Part shown: positions 39,737-48,282 of the stretch, piece by piece
Numbering within the stretch: position 1 is the stretch's first letter
Layout: each line of letters starts with the position of its first letter
Assembly: GCF_900112345.1 (NCBI RefSeq)
Contig: NZ_FOLB01000007.1
Location: forward strand, 124,001-188,000
DNA: 64,000 bases
Origin: Nocardioides terrae
Lineage (GTDB): Bacteria; Actinomycetota; Actinomycetes; Propionibacteriales; Nocardioidaceae
Reading direction: 5' to 3'
Made by a program: the position numbers and the translations under genes
The notes under the pieces: generated by a model
Databases searched by the model: none
Told to the model about the DNA's origin: nothing
What the model saw: the letters and a program-made list of their open reading frames with translations, nothing else

Positions 39737-42073
39737 TCAGCCCAGGGTGACCGCCGTGTCGTCGACGAGGAAGCTCGTCGCCTGTGAGCTGTCCTCGCTG
39801 CCCGTGAACGTCAGCGCGAACGACGTCCCCGCGACGCTCGACGGCAGGGTGATCGACTTCTGCACGTAGCCCGAGCCCTTGTTGAGGTTCGAGTACGTCG
39901 CCAGCGTGGTCGAGCCGGCCTTCACGGTCAGCTTGTCGTACGCCGTCGTGGTCGTCGTCTCGTCGGAGGCGATGTAGACCCAGAACGTCAGCGTCGCCCG
40001 GCACCCGGACGGGACGGTGACCGACTGGCTCAGCGAGTCGGTGTGGGTGGAGCCGTAGCCGTCCATCCACGCCTTGTAGCTGCCGCTGTGCGCCGGCGCG
40101 CCGGCGGAGCTGTCGATGACGCCGCTGCTCGCCGTCCAGCCGGTGGTGCCCGACTCGAAGCCGGGGTTGGCCAGCTTCTGACCCGAGCACGAGCCGCCGG
40201 CCCCACCGCTCACGGTGAAGGTGAACGACGCCGTGCCTGCCGCGCCCCTGCTGTCGGTCGCCGAGACGGTCACGGCGTAGGTGCCGGCCGTGGTCGGCGT
40301 ACCGCTCACCGTGCCGCCGGACGAGATCGTGACGCCGGTCGGCAGGCCGGTGGCCGACCAGGTGTAGGGCGACGTGCCGCCCGAGGCGCTCAGCGTGAAC
40401 GAGCCGATCGCAGTGCCGACAGTGCCCGTCCTGTTGCCCGGGTTGCTGACGCTCACGGTGCCCGTGCCGCCGCCCGCCGTGCAGGTGGGCTCACCGGACT
40501 GGGCCGGGACGGACACCGCGTTCCACGCCGCCTTGACCGCGTTGAACTCAGTGCAGGTCGTGGTGCCGTAGAGGTTCTTGGCCGCCGTCAGCGTCCAGGT
40601 GCGGTACTTCAGGTAGGACGACGACGACGTCTTGAGCAGCATCGCGTTGTACATGATCTTCTCGGCCTTCTGGATGCCGATGCCGGTCACCGTGGAGCCG
40701 TTGCAGGTCGGCGACGTGGGCTGCCCGTCGGTCGGGTTGGTGCCCTCGGCGAGCAGGTAGAACCAGTGGTTGCCGGGGCCGGCCGCCGAGTGCACCTCGG
40801 AGCCGGGGGTCGAGGAGGAGTAGCAGTTGGCGTCGCCGATCAGCGAGGGGTTGTACATGTAGCGGATCGGGCCGCCACCGAGGTCGACCTCCTCGCCGAC
40901 GGTGAAGTCCGGCGGGTCGTAGGCCGAGCCCTCGTTGGCGTACCACTCCGTCGCCGCGCCGAAGGTGTCGGCGACGAACTCCTGGGTGCCCCCGCCCGAG
41001 ATCCCACCCGGGGTGTGGTCGTCGACGCCGTGGCCCATCTCGTGGGCGATCACGTCGATCGGCGTCAGCCAGGCCCCGTTGTCGTCGTACCCGACCTGGA
41101 CCTGCGTGCCGTCGTAGTAGGCGTTCTCCTCCTGGTCACCGATCCGGATCGGCCAGGCGCCGCCGCTGCCGTTCGGGCCGTTGCGGCCGTCCCAGGCCGC
41201 CAGCATGGCGATCTCCTTGTCGGCCGCGAACAGTGCGTCGACGCAGGCGGTCTCGCGGTCGGTCGCCGCGCCGCCACCCCATCCGGAGTCGGTCGACTGG
41301 GTGTAGGTGATGTTGTTGGAGGCGTTCTGGCAGCTCAGGTTCGTCGCCGCCGGGTCCTTCATCGAGTACGTCGACCCGGACGGCGTCGTGCCGAAGGTGA
41401 CCGGCTTGGGGCCGTTGAAGGTGCCCGCCCCGGTGCCGTGGACGACCTTCTCCTGGGTGTCGACGACCTTGCCGGAGTGTGCGTCGACGTAGACCGCGAG
41501 CCGCGACGGCTGTCCCTTGCGGGTGCCCGTCGCGATCGTCTCGTAGGCGAGGGTGGAGGTCGCGCGCTGCTGGAGCACCACGAGCCGGGTGTCGCTCAGC
41601 GTCGCGCCGTCGACCTTCGTGGCGGCCTTCTCGCGCGCCGAGGCCTGCGAGACGCTCGGCGTGACCGAGGCCAGGCGGGTGGGGGCCGTCTGCGCCACCG
41701 AGGTGGAGAGGACCCTGCCGCTCGCGTCGGTGGCGACCACGAAGTCGCCGCCGACGACGTCGAGACCGCGGTAGGTGCGGTCGTAGGCGACATAGTTGAG
41801 CCCGTTGGAGGAGAACATCTCCTTCTGGCGCGGCCTGTCCTGCTGGGCCAGGTGCAGGGGACCCGGGCGGGTGGCCACGAAGTTGCCGGCGCCCTTCGCC
41901 GCCGCGGCGCGACCGCGGTCGGCGGACTTCCCCGGCGGCTGCTTCTGGTCGGTCCTGTGGTCGGCCGACTTCGCCGAGCTGCCAGGGGCGGCGGCGGCCT
42001 GGACGCCGGTGGGCGCCAACCAGGCTGCGGAGACGAGGGCCACGGTCAGGCCCGTTGCGACGCGATGTTTCAC
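39737..42073 (-). CDS. Secreted M4 (thermolysin-like) metalloprotease with Ig-like and C-terminal modules
   Basis: A 778-residue secreted zinc endopeptidase. Signal peptide (cleavage near VQA, residue 26); FTP/PepSY-like propeptide with NYVAYDRTYRGLDVVGGDFVVA; catalytic domain with DVIAHEMGHGVDDHTPG (zinc ligands His344 and His348, catalytic Glu345), the third-ligand region GTQEFVADTFGA and the catalytic His region SEVHSAAGPGNHWFYLLAEG. Then a putative Ig domain (VSNPGNRTGTVGTAIGSFTLSASGG, ending in FTFTVSGG) and a C-terminal beta-sandwich module of about 150 residues (NPGFESGTTGWT) that may bind polysaccharide or protein. Probably nutrient scavenging. Confidence 0.95.
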   Translation of the reverse strand: MKHRVATGLTVALVSAAWLAPTGVQAAAAPGSSAKSADHRTDQKQPPGKSADRGRAAAAKGAGNFVATRPGPLHLAQQDRPRQKEMFSSNGLNYVAYDRTYRGLDVVGGDFVVATDASGRVLSTSVAQTAPTRLASVTPSVSQASAREKAATKVDGATLSDTRLVVLQQRATSTLAYETIATGTRKGQPSRLAVYVDAHSGKVVDTQEKVVHGTGAGTFNGPKPVTFGTTPSGSTYSMKDPAATNLSCQNASNNITYTQSTDSGWGGGAATDRETACVDALFAADKEIAMLAAWDGRNGPNGSGGAWPIRIGDQEENAYYDGTQVQVGYDDNGAWLTPIDVIAHEMGHGVDDHTPGGISGGGTQEFVADTFGAATEWYANEGSAYDPPDFTVGEEVDLGGGPIRYMYNPSLIGDANCYSSSTPGSEVHSAAGPGNHWFYLLAEGTNPTDGQPTSPTCNGSTVTGIGIQKAEKIMYNAMLLKTSSSSYLKYRTWTLTAAKNLYGTTTCTEFNAVKAAWNAVSVPAQSGEPTCTAGGGTGTVSVSNPGNRTGTVGTAIGSFTLSASGGTSPYTWSATGLPTGVTISSGGTVSGTPTTAGTYAVTVSATDSRGAAGTASFTFTVSGGAGGSCSGQKLANPGFESGTTGWTASSGVIDSSAGAPAHSGSYKAWMDGYGSTHTDSLSQSVTVPSGCRATLTFWVYIASDETTTTTAYDKLTVKAGSTTLATYSNLNKGSGYVQKSITLPSSVAGTSFALTFTGSEDSSQATSFLVDDTAVTLG

Positions 42074-42277
42074 GAGTTCCCCTTCGAACCGGGGCCTGGT
42101 GGCCCCCGAGACGGTTCGGCCCAGGTCCGGGCCTTCGGGAAGAGTCGTCGGCTGCAGATCCTCCGGTCAACGGCGCAGATCGACACAGATGTGCAATGCG
42201 ACAACTCGCAGAACTGCAAGACGTTCGCCGAGCGACCGTGATGCTGGCAATCCCGTGCTCGCCGACCTTCGCCGGAG

Positions 42278-42295
42278 ATAGCCCTTTCGGGCTAT
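42278..42295 (-). other. Perfect hairpin with GAAA tetraloop in the M4 protease leader
   Basis: ATAGCCC and GGGCTAT arms flank TTTC on the plus strand, hence GAAA on the minus strand, a GNRA tetraloop. The better loop is on the strand of the protease mRNA, suggesting a structured 5' leader. No known riboswitch core was recognised around it. Confidence 0.45.
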
Positions 42296-42344
42296 GCGGT
42301 ATGGCCCGGACACGTCATCTTCGCCTCGGAACGCCGATGATCAC

Positions 42345-42373
42345 TTGGGCGGTGATCGGACGGCGGCTAGAGT
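42345..42373 (+). promoter_or_regulatory. Promoter-like TTGGGC-17-TAGAGT
   Basis: A -35-like TTGGGC and -10 TAGAGT with ideal 17-base spacing on the plus strand. Transcription would begin at about 42380, the first base of the long inverted repeat, antisense to the channel gene. Confidence 0.4.
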
Positions 42374-42379
42374 TCATCT

Positions 42380-42419
42380 CACTGAACCGCTGGTGACCCG
42401 AGACACCAGCGGTTCAGTG
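42380..42419. terminator. 16-bp inverted repeat downstream of the potassium channel gene
   Basis: CACTGAACCGCTGGTG, an eight-base loop, and the exact reverse complement. It starts 16 bases after the channel stop codon and is the natural terminator for that gene. The plus-strand promoter ending at its edge raises the alternative of a very short hairpin RNA. Confidence 0.75.
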
Positions 42420-42434
42420 CTATTTCGGGACGGT

Positions 42435-43547
42435 TCAGAACTCCTCGGACGCGAGGTCCTCGTCGTGGGTCCCCGGTCGTGGCGCCCACGGAAGCTCCTT
42501 GGCGGGCCGGACGACGATCAGCCGGTCGCCCCGGGCGAGCTGGGTGACGACCGGGTCGAAGTAGCGGAAGACCTTCTCGTCGCGCACCACGGCGATGACC
42601 TGGTCGGGCACCTGCTGGGGCTGCTTGCCGACCTCGCCGACGAGCAAGTCGCGCTCGGCCACCTCCAGCCCCTCGCCGTACGTCAGCAGGTCCTCCATCA
42701 CCGAGCCGAGCGTCGGGGACAGCGAGGAGAGGCCGAGCAGGCGACCGACGGCGTCGGAGGAGGTGATGACCGAGTTGGCGCCGGACTGCTTCATCAGCGG
42801 CGCGTTCTCCTGCTCGCGGGCGGCGGTCACGATCCACGACTCCGGGTTTAGCTGGCGCACCGTGAGCGTGGTGAGCACGTTGGTGTCGTCGCGGTCGGTG
42901 GTGATGATGACCTGGTCGGCGGTCGCGACCCCGGCGCGGTTGAGCACGTCGCGGCGGGTGGCGTCGCCCGTGATGACGGCGAGCCCGTCGGCGTGGGCTT
43001 CCTCGAGGGCCGACTGGCTGGGGTCGACGACGACGATCGCGTCGCGCTCCAGGCCGTTGTTGATGAGCGTGTCGACGGCGCTGCGACCCTTCGTGCCGTA
43101 GCCGACGACGACGACGTGGTGACCCATGTTCTTCCTCCAACGGGCGATCCGAATCTGTTCCCGGCCACGCGTGGCGAGCACCTCGAGCGTGGTGCCGATC
43201 AGCAGGACCAGGAAGGCGATGCGGGCGGGGGTGACGACGAACGCGTTGACGAGGCGCGCGCTGTCGGAGGCGGGCGTGATGTCGCCGTAGCCGGTGGTGC
43301 TCAGTGTGACGGTGGTGTAGTAGAACGCGTCGATCAGGCTCAGGGGGTCGCCGTTGCTGTCGCGGTAGCCGCCCCGGTCGACGTAGACGATCAGCATCGT
43401 GCCGACCAGGAGGCCGATGGCCATGAGGAGCCGGCGGGTCAGCTGCCACCACGGCGAACGGATGTGCTCCGGGAGCGCGATGCGACCGGTGCGCGGCGCA
43501 TCGACCCAACGGCCCCGAGCGGAGTCGGAGCGCTGGTCGTCGGGCAC
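42435..43547 (-). CDS. Potassium channel with TrkA-N/RCK domain
   Basis: A 370-residue ion channel protein. Two transmembrane helices (RLLMAIGLLVGTMLIVYV and AFVVTPARIAFLVLLIGTTLEVL) flank a pore loop with the K+ filter TTVTLSTTGYGDITPA. A cytoplasmic RCK domain follows (VVVVGYGTKGRSAVDTLINNG nucleotide-binding motif, DATRRDVLNRAG), then a C-terminal TrkA-C-like region. It resembles MthK-type channels gated by ligand or nucleotide. The GTG at 43547 is preferred: a symmetric promoter lies directly before it and the 10 extra upstream codons would overlap it. Confidence 0.92.
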   Translation of the reverse strand: MPDDQRSDSARGRWVDAPRTGRIALPEHIRSPWWQLTRRLLMAIGLLVGTMLIVYVDRGGYRDSNGDPLSLIDAFYYTTVTLSTTGYGDITPASDSARLVNAFVVTPARIAFLVLLIGTTLEVLATRGREQIRIARWRKNMGHHVVVVGYGTKGRSAVDTLINNGLERDAIVVVDPSQSALEEAHADGLAVITGDATRRDVLNRAGVATADQVIITTDRDDTNVLTTLTVRQLNPESWIVTAAREQENAPLMKQSGANSVITSSDAVGRLLGLSSLSPTLGSVMEDLLTYGEGLEVAERDLLVGEVGKQPQQVPDQVIAVVRDEKVFRYFDPVVTQLARGDRLIVVRPAKELPWAPRPGTHDEDLASEEF

Positions 43548-43564
43548 GCCACTACCGTAGTGGC
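43548..43564. promoter_or_regulatory. Symmetric bidirectional leaderless promoter (17-bp palindrome)
   Basis: The entire gap between two divergent start codons is GCCACTAC-C-GTAGTGGC, perfect 8-bp arms around one base. It supplies TACCGT on the plus strand and TACGGT on the minus strand, each exactly six bases before its start codon (ATG 43565; GTG 43547). Confidence 0.6.
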
Positions 43565-45232
43565 ATGACCGCGACACCCGGCGGAGGCATCCGCACCGTT
43601 CTCAACCAGGCTCCCCTGCTGGCCGGCCACAACGTCGTGACCGCCGACCGCGCCCTCGCGGAGGCGGTCGCCCGGCACGCATCGCAGGAGGCCGTCGAGT
43701 CGCTGGTCCCGCTCGGGTTCGAGGCGGGCTCTCAGGAGGCCCGCGAGCACGGGATGCTCGCGAACCAGAACGAGCCGGTGCTGCAGCCCTACGACCGCTA
43801 CGGCAACCGGGTCGACGAGGTCGCCTTCCACCCGTCGTGGCACTGGCTGATGGAGCGGGCGGTCGGCTACGGGCTGGCCGCCACCCCGTGGGAGGCCGAC
43901 GCCTCCACCGACGAGGGCCGGCACGCCCACGTCCGCCGGGCGGCCGGCTTCTTCGCCTGGTCGCAGACGGAGCCGGGTCACGGGTGCCCGATCTCCATGA
44001 CCTACGCCGCCGTGCCCGCTCTGCGCGCCGACGACGCCCTGGCCAAGGAGTGGACGCCGTTGCTGGCCTCGCGCAGCTACGACCCCGGCGTACGCCCGGC
44101 GTCGCAGAAGCTGGGCGCGCTCGCCGGCATGGGCATGACCGAGAAGCAGGGCGGCTCGGACGTCCGCGCCAACATCACCGAGGCGCGCCCGACGTCGACC
44201 GACGGCACCTACACCCTGCACGGGCACAAGTGGTTCACGTCCGCCCCCATGAACGACGTCTTCCTCGTCCTCGCCCAGGCCCCGGGCGGCCTCACCTGCT
44301 TCGTGCTCCCCCGCGTCCTGCCGGACGGCACGCGCAACCGGCTCGACGTGGTGCGCCTGAAGGACAAGCTCGGCAACCGCTCCAACGCCTCCTCGGAGCT
44401 GGAGTTCGGGGGCACCGTCGCCTTCCGGCTGGGCGACGAGGGCCGCGGCGTGCGGACCATCATCGAGATGGTGGCGGCCACCAGGCTCGACTGCGTGCTG
44501 GGCTCGGCGTCGCTCATGCGGCGTGCACTCGCGGAGGCGTCCTGGCACGTCGCGCATCGCTCCGCCTTCGGAGGCGTGCTGGCCGACAAGCCGCTGATGC
44601 AGAACGTCGTCGCCGACCTGGCCGTGGAGTCCGAGGCGGCCACCGCGCTCGCCATCCGGCTCGCCGCGTCGGTCGACAACCTGGCCGACCCGCACGAGGC
44701 CGCGCTGCGCCGGATCGGGCTGCCGCTGGCGAAGTTCTGGGTCTGCAAGCGCACGCCGGGCATGGTCGCTGAGGCGCTGGAGTGCCTGGGCGGCAACGGC
44801 TATGTCGAGGAGTCCGGCCTCCCGCTGCTCTACCGCGAGGCGCCGCTGAACTCGGTCTGGGAGGGCTCCGGCAACGTCAACGCCCTCGACGTCCTGCGTG
44901 CGCTCTCCCGAGAGCCGGAGGTGCTCGACGCCTACCTCACCGAGGTCGGCCGCGCCCGCGGCGCCGACCCCCGTCTCGACGCCGCCATCGACTCGCTGCT
45001 GGGCCTCCTCGGCACGCTCACTCCGGACGAGATGGAGGTGTCTGCGCGGCGCCTGGCCGGTCGGATGGCCGCCGTCCTCCAGGGCTCGCTGCTCGTGCGC
45101 TACGCCCCTGCCGAGGTCGCCGACGTGTTCTGTGCCTCGCGGCTCGGGGCCGGCCACGACGGGACGTACGGCGCCCTGGCCGGAGGCGCGCTCGCGACGA
45201 TCGTGGCCCGGGCGACGCCGGTCGTGGGTTAG
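43565..45232 (+). CDS. AidB-like acyl-CoA dehydrogenase
   Basis: A 555-residue flavoprotein of the AidB branch of acyl-CoA dehydrogenases, near the 541 residues of E. coli AidB. Family features are GMGMTEKQGGSDVRANITEA (FAD/substrate segment), HKWFTSAPMNDVFLVLAQ, the middle helical domain VLGSASLMRRALAEASWHVAHR and the C-terminal ECLGGNGYVEESGLPLLYREAPLNSVWEGSGNV-type region (broken here for brevity after GLPLLYREAP). E. coli AidB binds DNA and is induced by alkylation; in actinobacteria many AidB-like enzymes are uncharacterised. It diverges from the channel gene over a 17-bp promoter. Confidence 0.92.
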   Translation: MTATPGGGIRTVLNQAPLLAGHNVVTADRALAEAVARHASQEAVESLVPLGFEAGSQEAREHGMLANQNEPVLQPYDRYGNRVDEVAFHPSWHWLMERAVGYGLAATPWEADASTDEGRHAHVRRAAGFFAWSQTEPGHGCPISMTYAAVPALRADDALAKEWTPLLASRSYDPGVRPASQKLGALAGMGMTEKQGGSDVRANITEARPTSTDGTYTLHGHKWFTSAPMNDVFLVLAQAPGGLTCFVLPRVLPDGTRNRLDVVRLKDKLGNRSNASSELEFGGTVAFRLGDEGRGVRTIIEMVAATRLDCVLGSASLMRRALAEASWHVAHRSAFGGVLADKPLMQNVVADLAVESEAATALAIRLAASVDNLADPHEAALRRIGLPLAKFWVCKRTPGMVAEALECLGGNGYVEESGLPLLYREAPLNSVWEGSGNVNALDVLRALSREPEVLDAYLTEVGRARGADPRLDAAIDSLLGLLGTLTPDEMEVSARRLAGRMAAVLQGSLLVRYAPAEVADVFCASRLGAGHDGTYGALAGGALATIVARATPVVG

Positions 45233-45333
45233 CCGGCCTGCCCGAGCCGCTGGGCGCCACAGACCGTGTCGAGGTCGGTGACGATCATGCCGACGGTGAT
45301 GCCGACGTGGTCGAAGGTCGTGACGTGGGTCAT
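45229..45333 (-). pseudogene. Remnant of a VOC/glyoxalase-family gene
   Basis: A 34-codon frame begins MTHVTTFDHVGITV, the classic first strand of a vicinal-oxygen-chelate domain, then continues with TDLDTVCGAQRLG and stops. A complete VOC protein needs about 120 residues or more. The stop overlaps that of the acyl-CoA dehydrogenase. It seems to be the 5' end of a gene whose remainder was deleted when the dehydrogenase moved next to it; translation as a tiny protein is possible but unlikely to be functional. Confidence 0.45.
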
Positions 45334-45365
45334 GGGCCCATCCTGCTCCTGCGCCTGCCGATGGC

Positions 45366-46805
45366 TCAGTGGCCGACGCGGTCGCCGCGCAGCCGGACGG
45401 GCTCGAGGAAGGTCCCGACCCGCTCGCGCCACCACCACTGCCCGGTCTCCGCGCGCTCACGGCGGCTGGTGAAGCGGTAGCGGTAGACCGACGCGCGGAC
45501 GAACCGTGGCGGCGCGTCGGGGAACGGGTCGTGCCGCAGCAGCCCGATGACGTTCCGGTCGCCCTCGAGCAGGCGTTGCACGAAGGCGCTGAACCACGGC
45601 TCGGCATACCCGGGCGAGATCGCGGCGAACCACATCAGCCAGTCCAACCGCAGGTGGTACGGCGCCCACTGCCGTGGCCGGCGGCGCGGATCGCCCGGCT
45701 TGCCCCTGAACTCGTACTCCCGCCACTGCGTCGCCGGGCCCCACCCGGCCTCGTCGGTGCCCTCGACCACGATCTCGTAGCGGGTCTTGGTCACGCTGCC
45801 GAAGGCGCCGTAGGAGTTCACGAGGTGCCACCGGTTGAACGAGGTGTTCATCAGCTGGCGCGACGACAGCAGGTTGGCGACGGGCTGATAGCTGAGCACG
45901 ACGACGGCCGCGGTCGCGACGCAGACGGCAGCGGTGAACGGTACCGGCATGCCGGTGTCAGGCGCCCCGGGGCCCGGGAGGACGGGCGCGAGCCACGCAT
46001 CGGGAAGAGCGGAGAGGCCGAGCACGATCGCCAGCCAGTTGAGCCAGGCGAAGTTGCCGCTGAGCACCAGCCAGAGCTGGGTCACGATCATCACGGCCGC
46101 CGCGACACCCGCGACCGGCTGCGGAGTGAACAGGAGGAATGGCACGACCAGCTGCGTCGCGTGGTTCGCCAGCACCTCGACCCGGTGCAGCGGCCGCGGC
46201 AGGTGGTGGAAGTACCAGCTCATCGGGCCGGGCATCGGCTGGGTCTCGTGGTGGTAGTCGAGGCAGGTCAGGTCGCGCCAGCACGGATCGCCGCGCATCT
46301 TGATCAGCCCGGCACCGAACTCCAGCCGGAACAGCAGCCAGCGCAGCAGCAGGAGCGTGAGCAGCGGCGGCGAGACGTCGTCGTTGCCGAGGAACACCGC
46401 GAGCAGCCCCGCCTCCAGGAGCAGCGACTCCCATCCGAACGAGTACCACCGCTGCCCGACGTTCACGATCGAGAGGTAGAGGAACCACAGGACGCCCCAG
46501 ACCGCCATCGCGGCGACGAGCGGGACGGCGTCGGTCAGCCCGGCGAGGGTCGCCAGCGCGAGCAGGGCGCCGGCCCAGGCGACCGCGAGGAAGGCCCGGT
46601 CGGAGTGGTGGAGGTGGAACAGGCTCGGCGACCGCCGGAAGCCCGTCCTGGTGAGGTAGCGCCGCACCGGCATGAGGCCGTGGTCGCCCAGCAGGGCGCG
46701 GTACTGCCGGGCGGCCGCGACGAAGGCGACGACGTAGACAACGGCCAGCGCCCGCTGGAAGAGCAGGCGCGCCAGCCAGCTGTGCTCGGCGGCGAACCAG
46801 TCCAC
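45366..46805 (-). CDS. Lipase maturation factor family protein
   Basis: A 479-residue multipass membrane protein of the LMF1/LMF2-related family. Many hydrophobic helices cover roughly residues 10-330; family motifs are WYSFGWESLLLEAGLLAVFLG, LEFGAGLIKMRGDPCWRDLTCL, YHHETQPMPGPMSWYFHHLP and, after the membrane part, NSYGAFGSVTKTRYEIVVEGTD and PYHLRLDWLMWFAAISP. Vertebrate LMF1 is needed for folding dimeric lipases; the bacterial role is unknown. GTG start at 46805; no operon partner. It diverges from the MFS exporter. Confidence 0.9.
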   Translation of the reverse strand: MDWFAAEHSWLARLLFQRALAVVYVVAFVAAARQYRALLGDHGLMPVRRYLTRTGFRRSPSLFHLHHSDRAFLAVAWAGALLALATLAGLTDAVPLVAAMAVWGVLWFLYLSIVNVGQRWYSFGWESLLLEAGLLAVFLGNDDVSPPLLTLLLLRWLLFRLEFGAGLIKMRGDPCWRDLTCLDYHHETQPMPGPMSWYFHHLPRPLHRVEVLANHATQLVVPFLLFTPQPVAGVAAAVMIVTQLWLVLSGNFAWLNWLAIVLGLSALPDAWLAPVLPGPGAPDTGMPVPFTAAVCVATAAVVVLSYQPVANLLSSRQLMNTSFNRWHLVNSYGAFGSVTKTRYEIVVEGTDEAGWGPATQWREYEFRGKPGDPRRRPRQWAPYHLRLDWLMWFAAISPGYAEPWFSAFVQRLLEGDRNVIGLLRHDPFPDAPPRFVRASVYRYRFTSRRERAETGQWWWRERVGTFLEPVRLRGDRVGH

Positions 46806-46853
46806 CCCTCCCCGGTTCCCTTAACGGCCGCGCGGCCACCTCCCCCGGAGCAC

Positions 46854-46859
46854 TATCGT
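46854..46859 (+). promoter_or_regulatory. -10 element TATCGT, leaderless promoter of the MFS exporter
   Basis: TATCGT followed by seven bases and the GTG at 46867, in the 61-base divergent gap. Confidence 0.5.
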
Positions 46860-46866
46860 CGACGCC

Positions 46867-48282
46867 GTGTCTGTTCCCGAGTGCGCCGCGGTCAGGATGG
46901 GTTCGCCGACCGGTCGGGCCGTCGTCGCCGCCGCGACCCTCGGCTCCGGCATGGCGATGCTCGACGGGACGGTCGTCAACGTCGCCCTGCGCACGATCGG
47001 CAAGGACCTCCACGCGAGCCTGGCTCAGCTGCAGTGGATCACCAACGCCTACCTGTTGCTGCTCGCCAGCCTGATCCTGATGGGCGGGTCCTTCGGCGAC
47101 CGGTTCGGCCGGCGGCGCGTTTTCGTCGTGGGCGTGGTCTGGTTCGCGGTGGCGTCCCTGATCTGCGGCGTGGCGCCGAGCCCCGAGGTGCTGATCGCCG
47201 CCCGGGCCCTCCAGGGCATCGGCGGCGCCCTGCTCACCCCCGGCAGCCTGGCGATGATCCAGGGCGCGTTCGCGCCCGAGGACCGCGCGCCGGCCATCGG
47301 GGCCTGGTCCGGGCTGGGCAGCATCGCAGCGGCGGTCGGGCCGTTCGTCGGCGGCGCGCTGGTCGACTACGCGAGCTGGCGCTGGATCTTCCTGCTCAAC
47401 CTCCCGATCGCAGCGCTGACCGTCCTCGTCGCCGTCCGGTCGGTCCCCGAGACGCGGGACCCGAACGCCTCCTCGCACTTCGACGTCGCGGGCGCGGTGC
47501 TGGCCGCCCTGGCGCTGGGCGGGACGACGTACGCGCTGATCGAGTGGGGCGGGCTCGGTGGCTGGATCGCGGCGATCCTCGGGGTCGTGGCGGGGGTCGC
47601 CTTCGTGCTGGTCGAGGCGCACGAGCCGGAGCCGATGCTGCGCCTGGAGCTGTTCCACGACCTCACCTTCAGCGCGTCCAACGTGATGACCCTGCTCGTC
47701 TACGGCGCGCTGGGTGCCCTGACGTTCTTCGTGGTGATCCAGCTCCAGACGGTGAGCGGCTGGTCGGCGCTCTCGGCCGGCGCGGCGTTCGTCCCGATGA
47801 CGATCATCATGCTGTTCCTCGCTGCCCGGGGCGGCCGGCTCGGCCAGCGGATCGGCCCCCGGATCCCGATGACGGTCGGGCCGCTGGTGATGGCGCTCGG
47901 CACGCTCGGGATGCTGCGGATCGGGCCGGACGTGAGCTACGTGCGCGACGTGCTGCCGGCCGTCGTCGTCTTCGGGCTCGGGCTGGCCATGATGGTCGCT
48001 CCGCTCACCGCGACGGTGCTGGCCGCCGCTCCGGACGAGAACGCCGGCATCGCCAGCGGGGTCAACAACGCCGTCGCCCGGGCCGGCTCGCTGCTGGCCG
48101 TCGCCGCGCTTCCGATCGCCGTCGGCCTGCGCGGCGCCGACTACGCCGACCCCGCGGTCTTCGACCAGTCCTTCCAGCGCGCCATGATCGCGTGCGCCGG
48201 CCTGCTCGCCGCGGGCGGCCTGGTCTCGTGGTTCACGGTCCGGCGCCCCGAGCCCACCGCTGTGGCGGAGATGCCCGCGTGA
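46867..48282 (+). CDS. MFS transporter, DHA2 (14-helix drug:H+ antiporter) family
   Basis: A 471-residue membrane exporter. The first helix carries the DHA2 motif GSGMAMLDGTVVNVALRTIGKDL; motif A follows helix 2 (GGSFGDRFGRRRVFVVG); RALQGIGGALLTPGSLAMI is motif B-like and GPFVGGALVDYASWRWIFLLNLP is antiporter motif C plus helix 6. Fourteen helices can be counted, giving an EmrB/QacA-like layout. The drug substrate is unknown. The stop overlaps the start of a GntR-type regulator (GTGA), which may regulate it. Confidence 0.9.
   Translation: MSVPECAAVRMGSPTGRAVVAAATLGSGMAMLDGTVVNVALRTIGKDLHASLAQLQWITNAYLLLLASLILMGGSFGDRFGRRRVFVVGVVWFAVASLICGVAPSPEVLIAARALQGIGGALLTPGSLAMIQGAFAPEDRAPAIGAWSGLGSIAAAVGPFVGGALVDYASWRWIFLLNLPIAALTVLVAVRSVPETRDPNASSHFDVAGAVLAALALGGTTYALIEWGGLGGWIAAILGVVAGVAFVLVEAHEPEPMLRLELFHDLTFSASNVMTLLVYGALGALTFFVVIQLQTVSGWSALSAGAAFVPMTIIMLFLAARGGRLGQRIGPRIPMTVGPLVMALGTLGMLRIGPDVSYVRDVLPAVVVFGLGLAMMVAPLTATVLAAAPDENAGIASGVNNAVARAGSLLAVAALPIAVGLRGADYADPAVFDQSFQRAMIACAGLLAAGGLVSWFTVRRPEPTAVAEMPA

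Larger units (their letters stand above)
42074..42434. other. 360-base non-coding region with structured elements
   Basis: The stretch between the M4 protease and the potassium channel gene has visibly lower GC than the flanking genes and no plausible gene. It contains the hairpin at 42278-42295, the plus-strand promoter-like pair at 42345-42373 and the long inverted repeat at 42380-42419. It must include the protease promoter, but I could not identify a TANNNT element with a good -35 on that strand. Confidence 0.6.

Noticed and set aside
42074..42434. Cyclic di-GMP (GEMM) or cyclic di-AMP riboswitch
   Set aside because: Neither the conserved GEMM core nor the c-di-AMP aptamer sequences could be found; only a simple GAAA-capped hairpin is seen.
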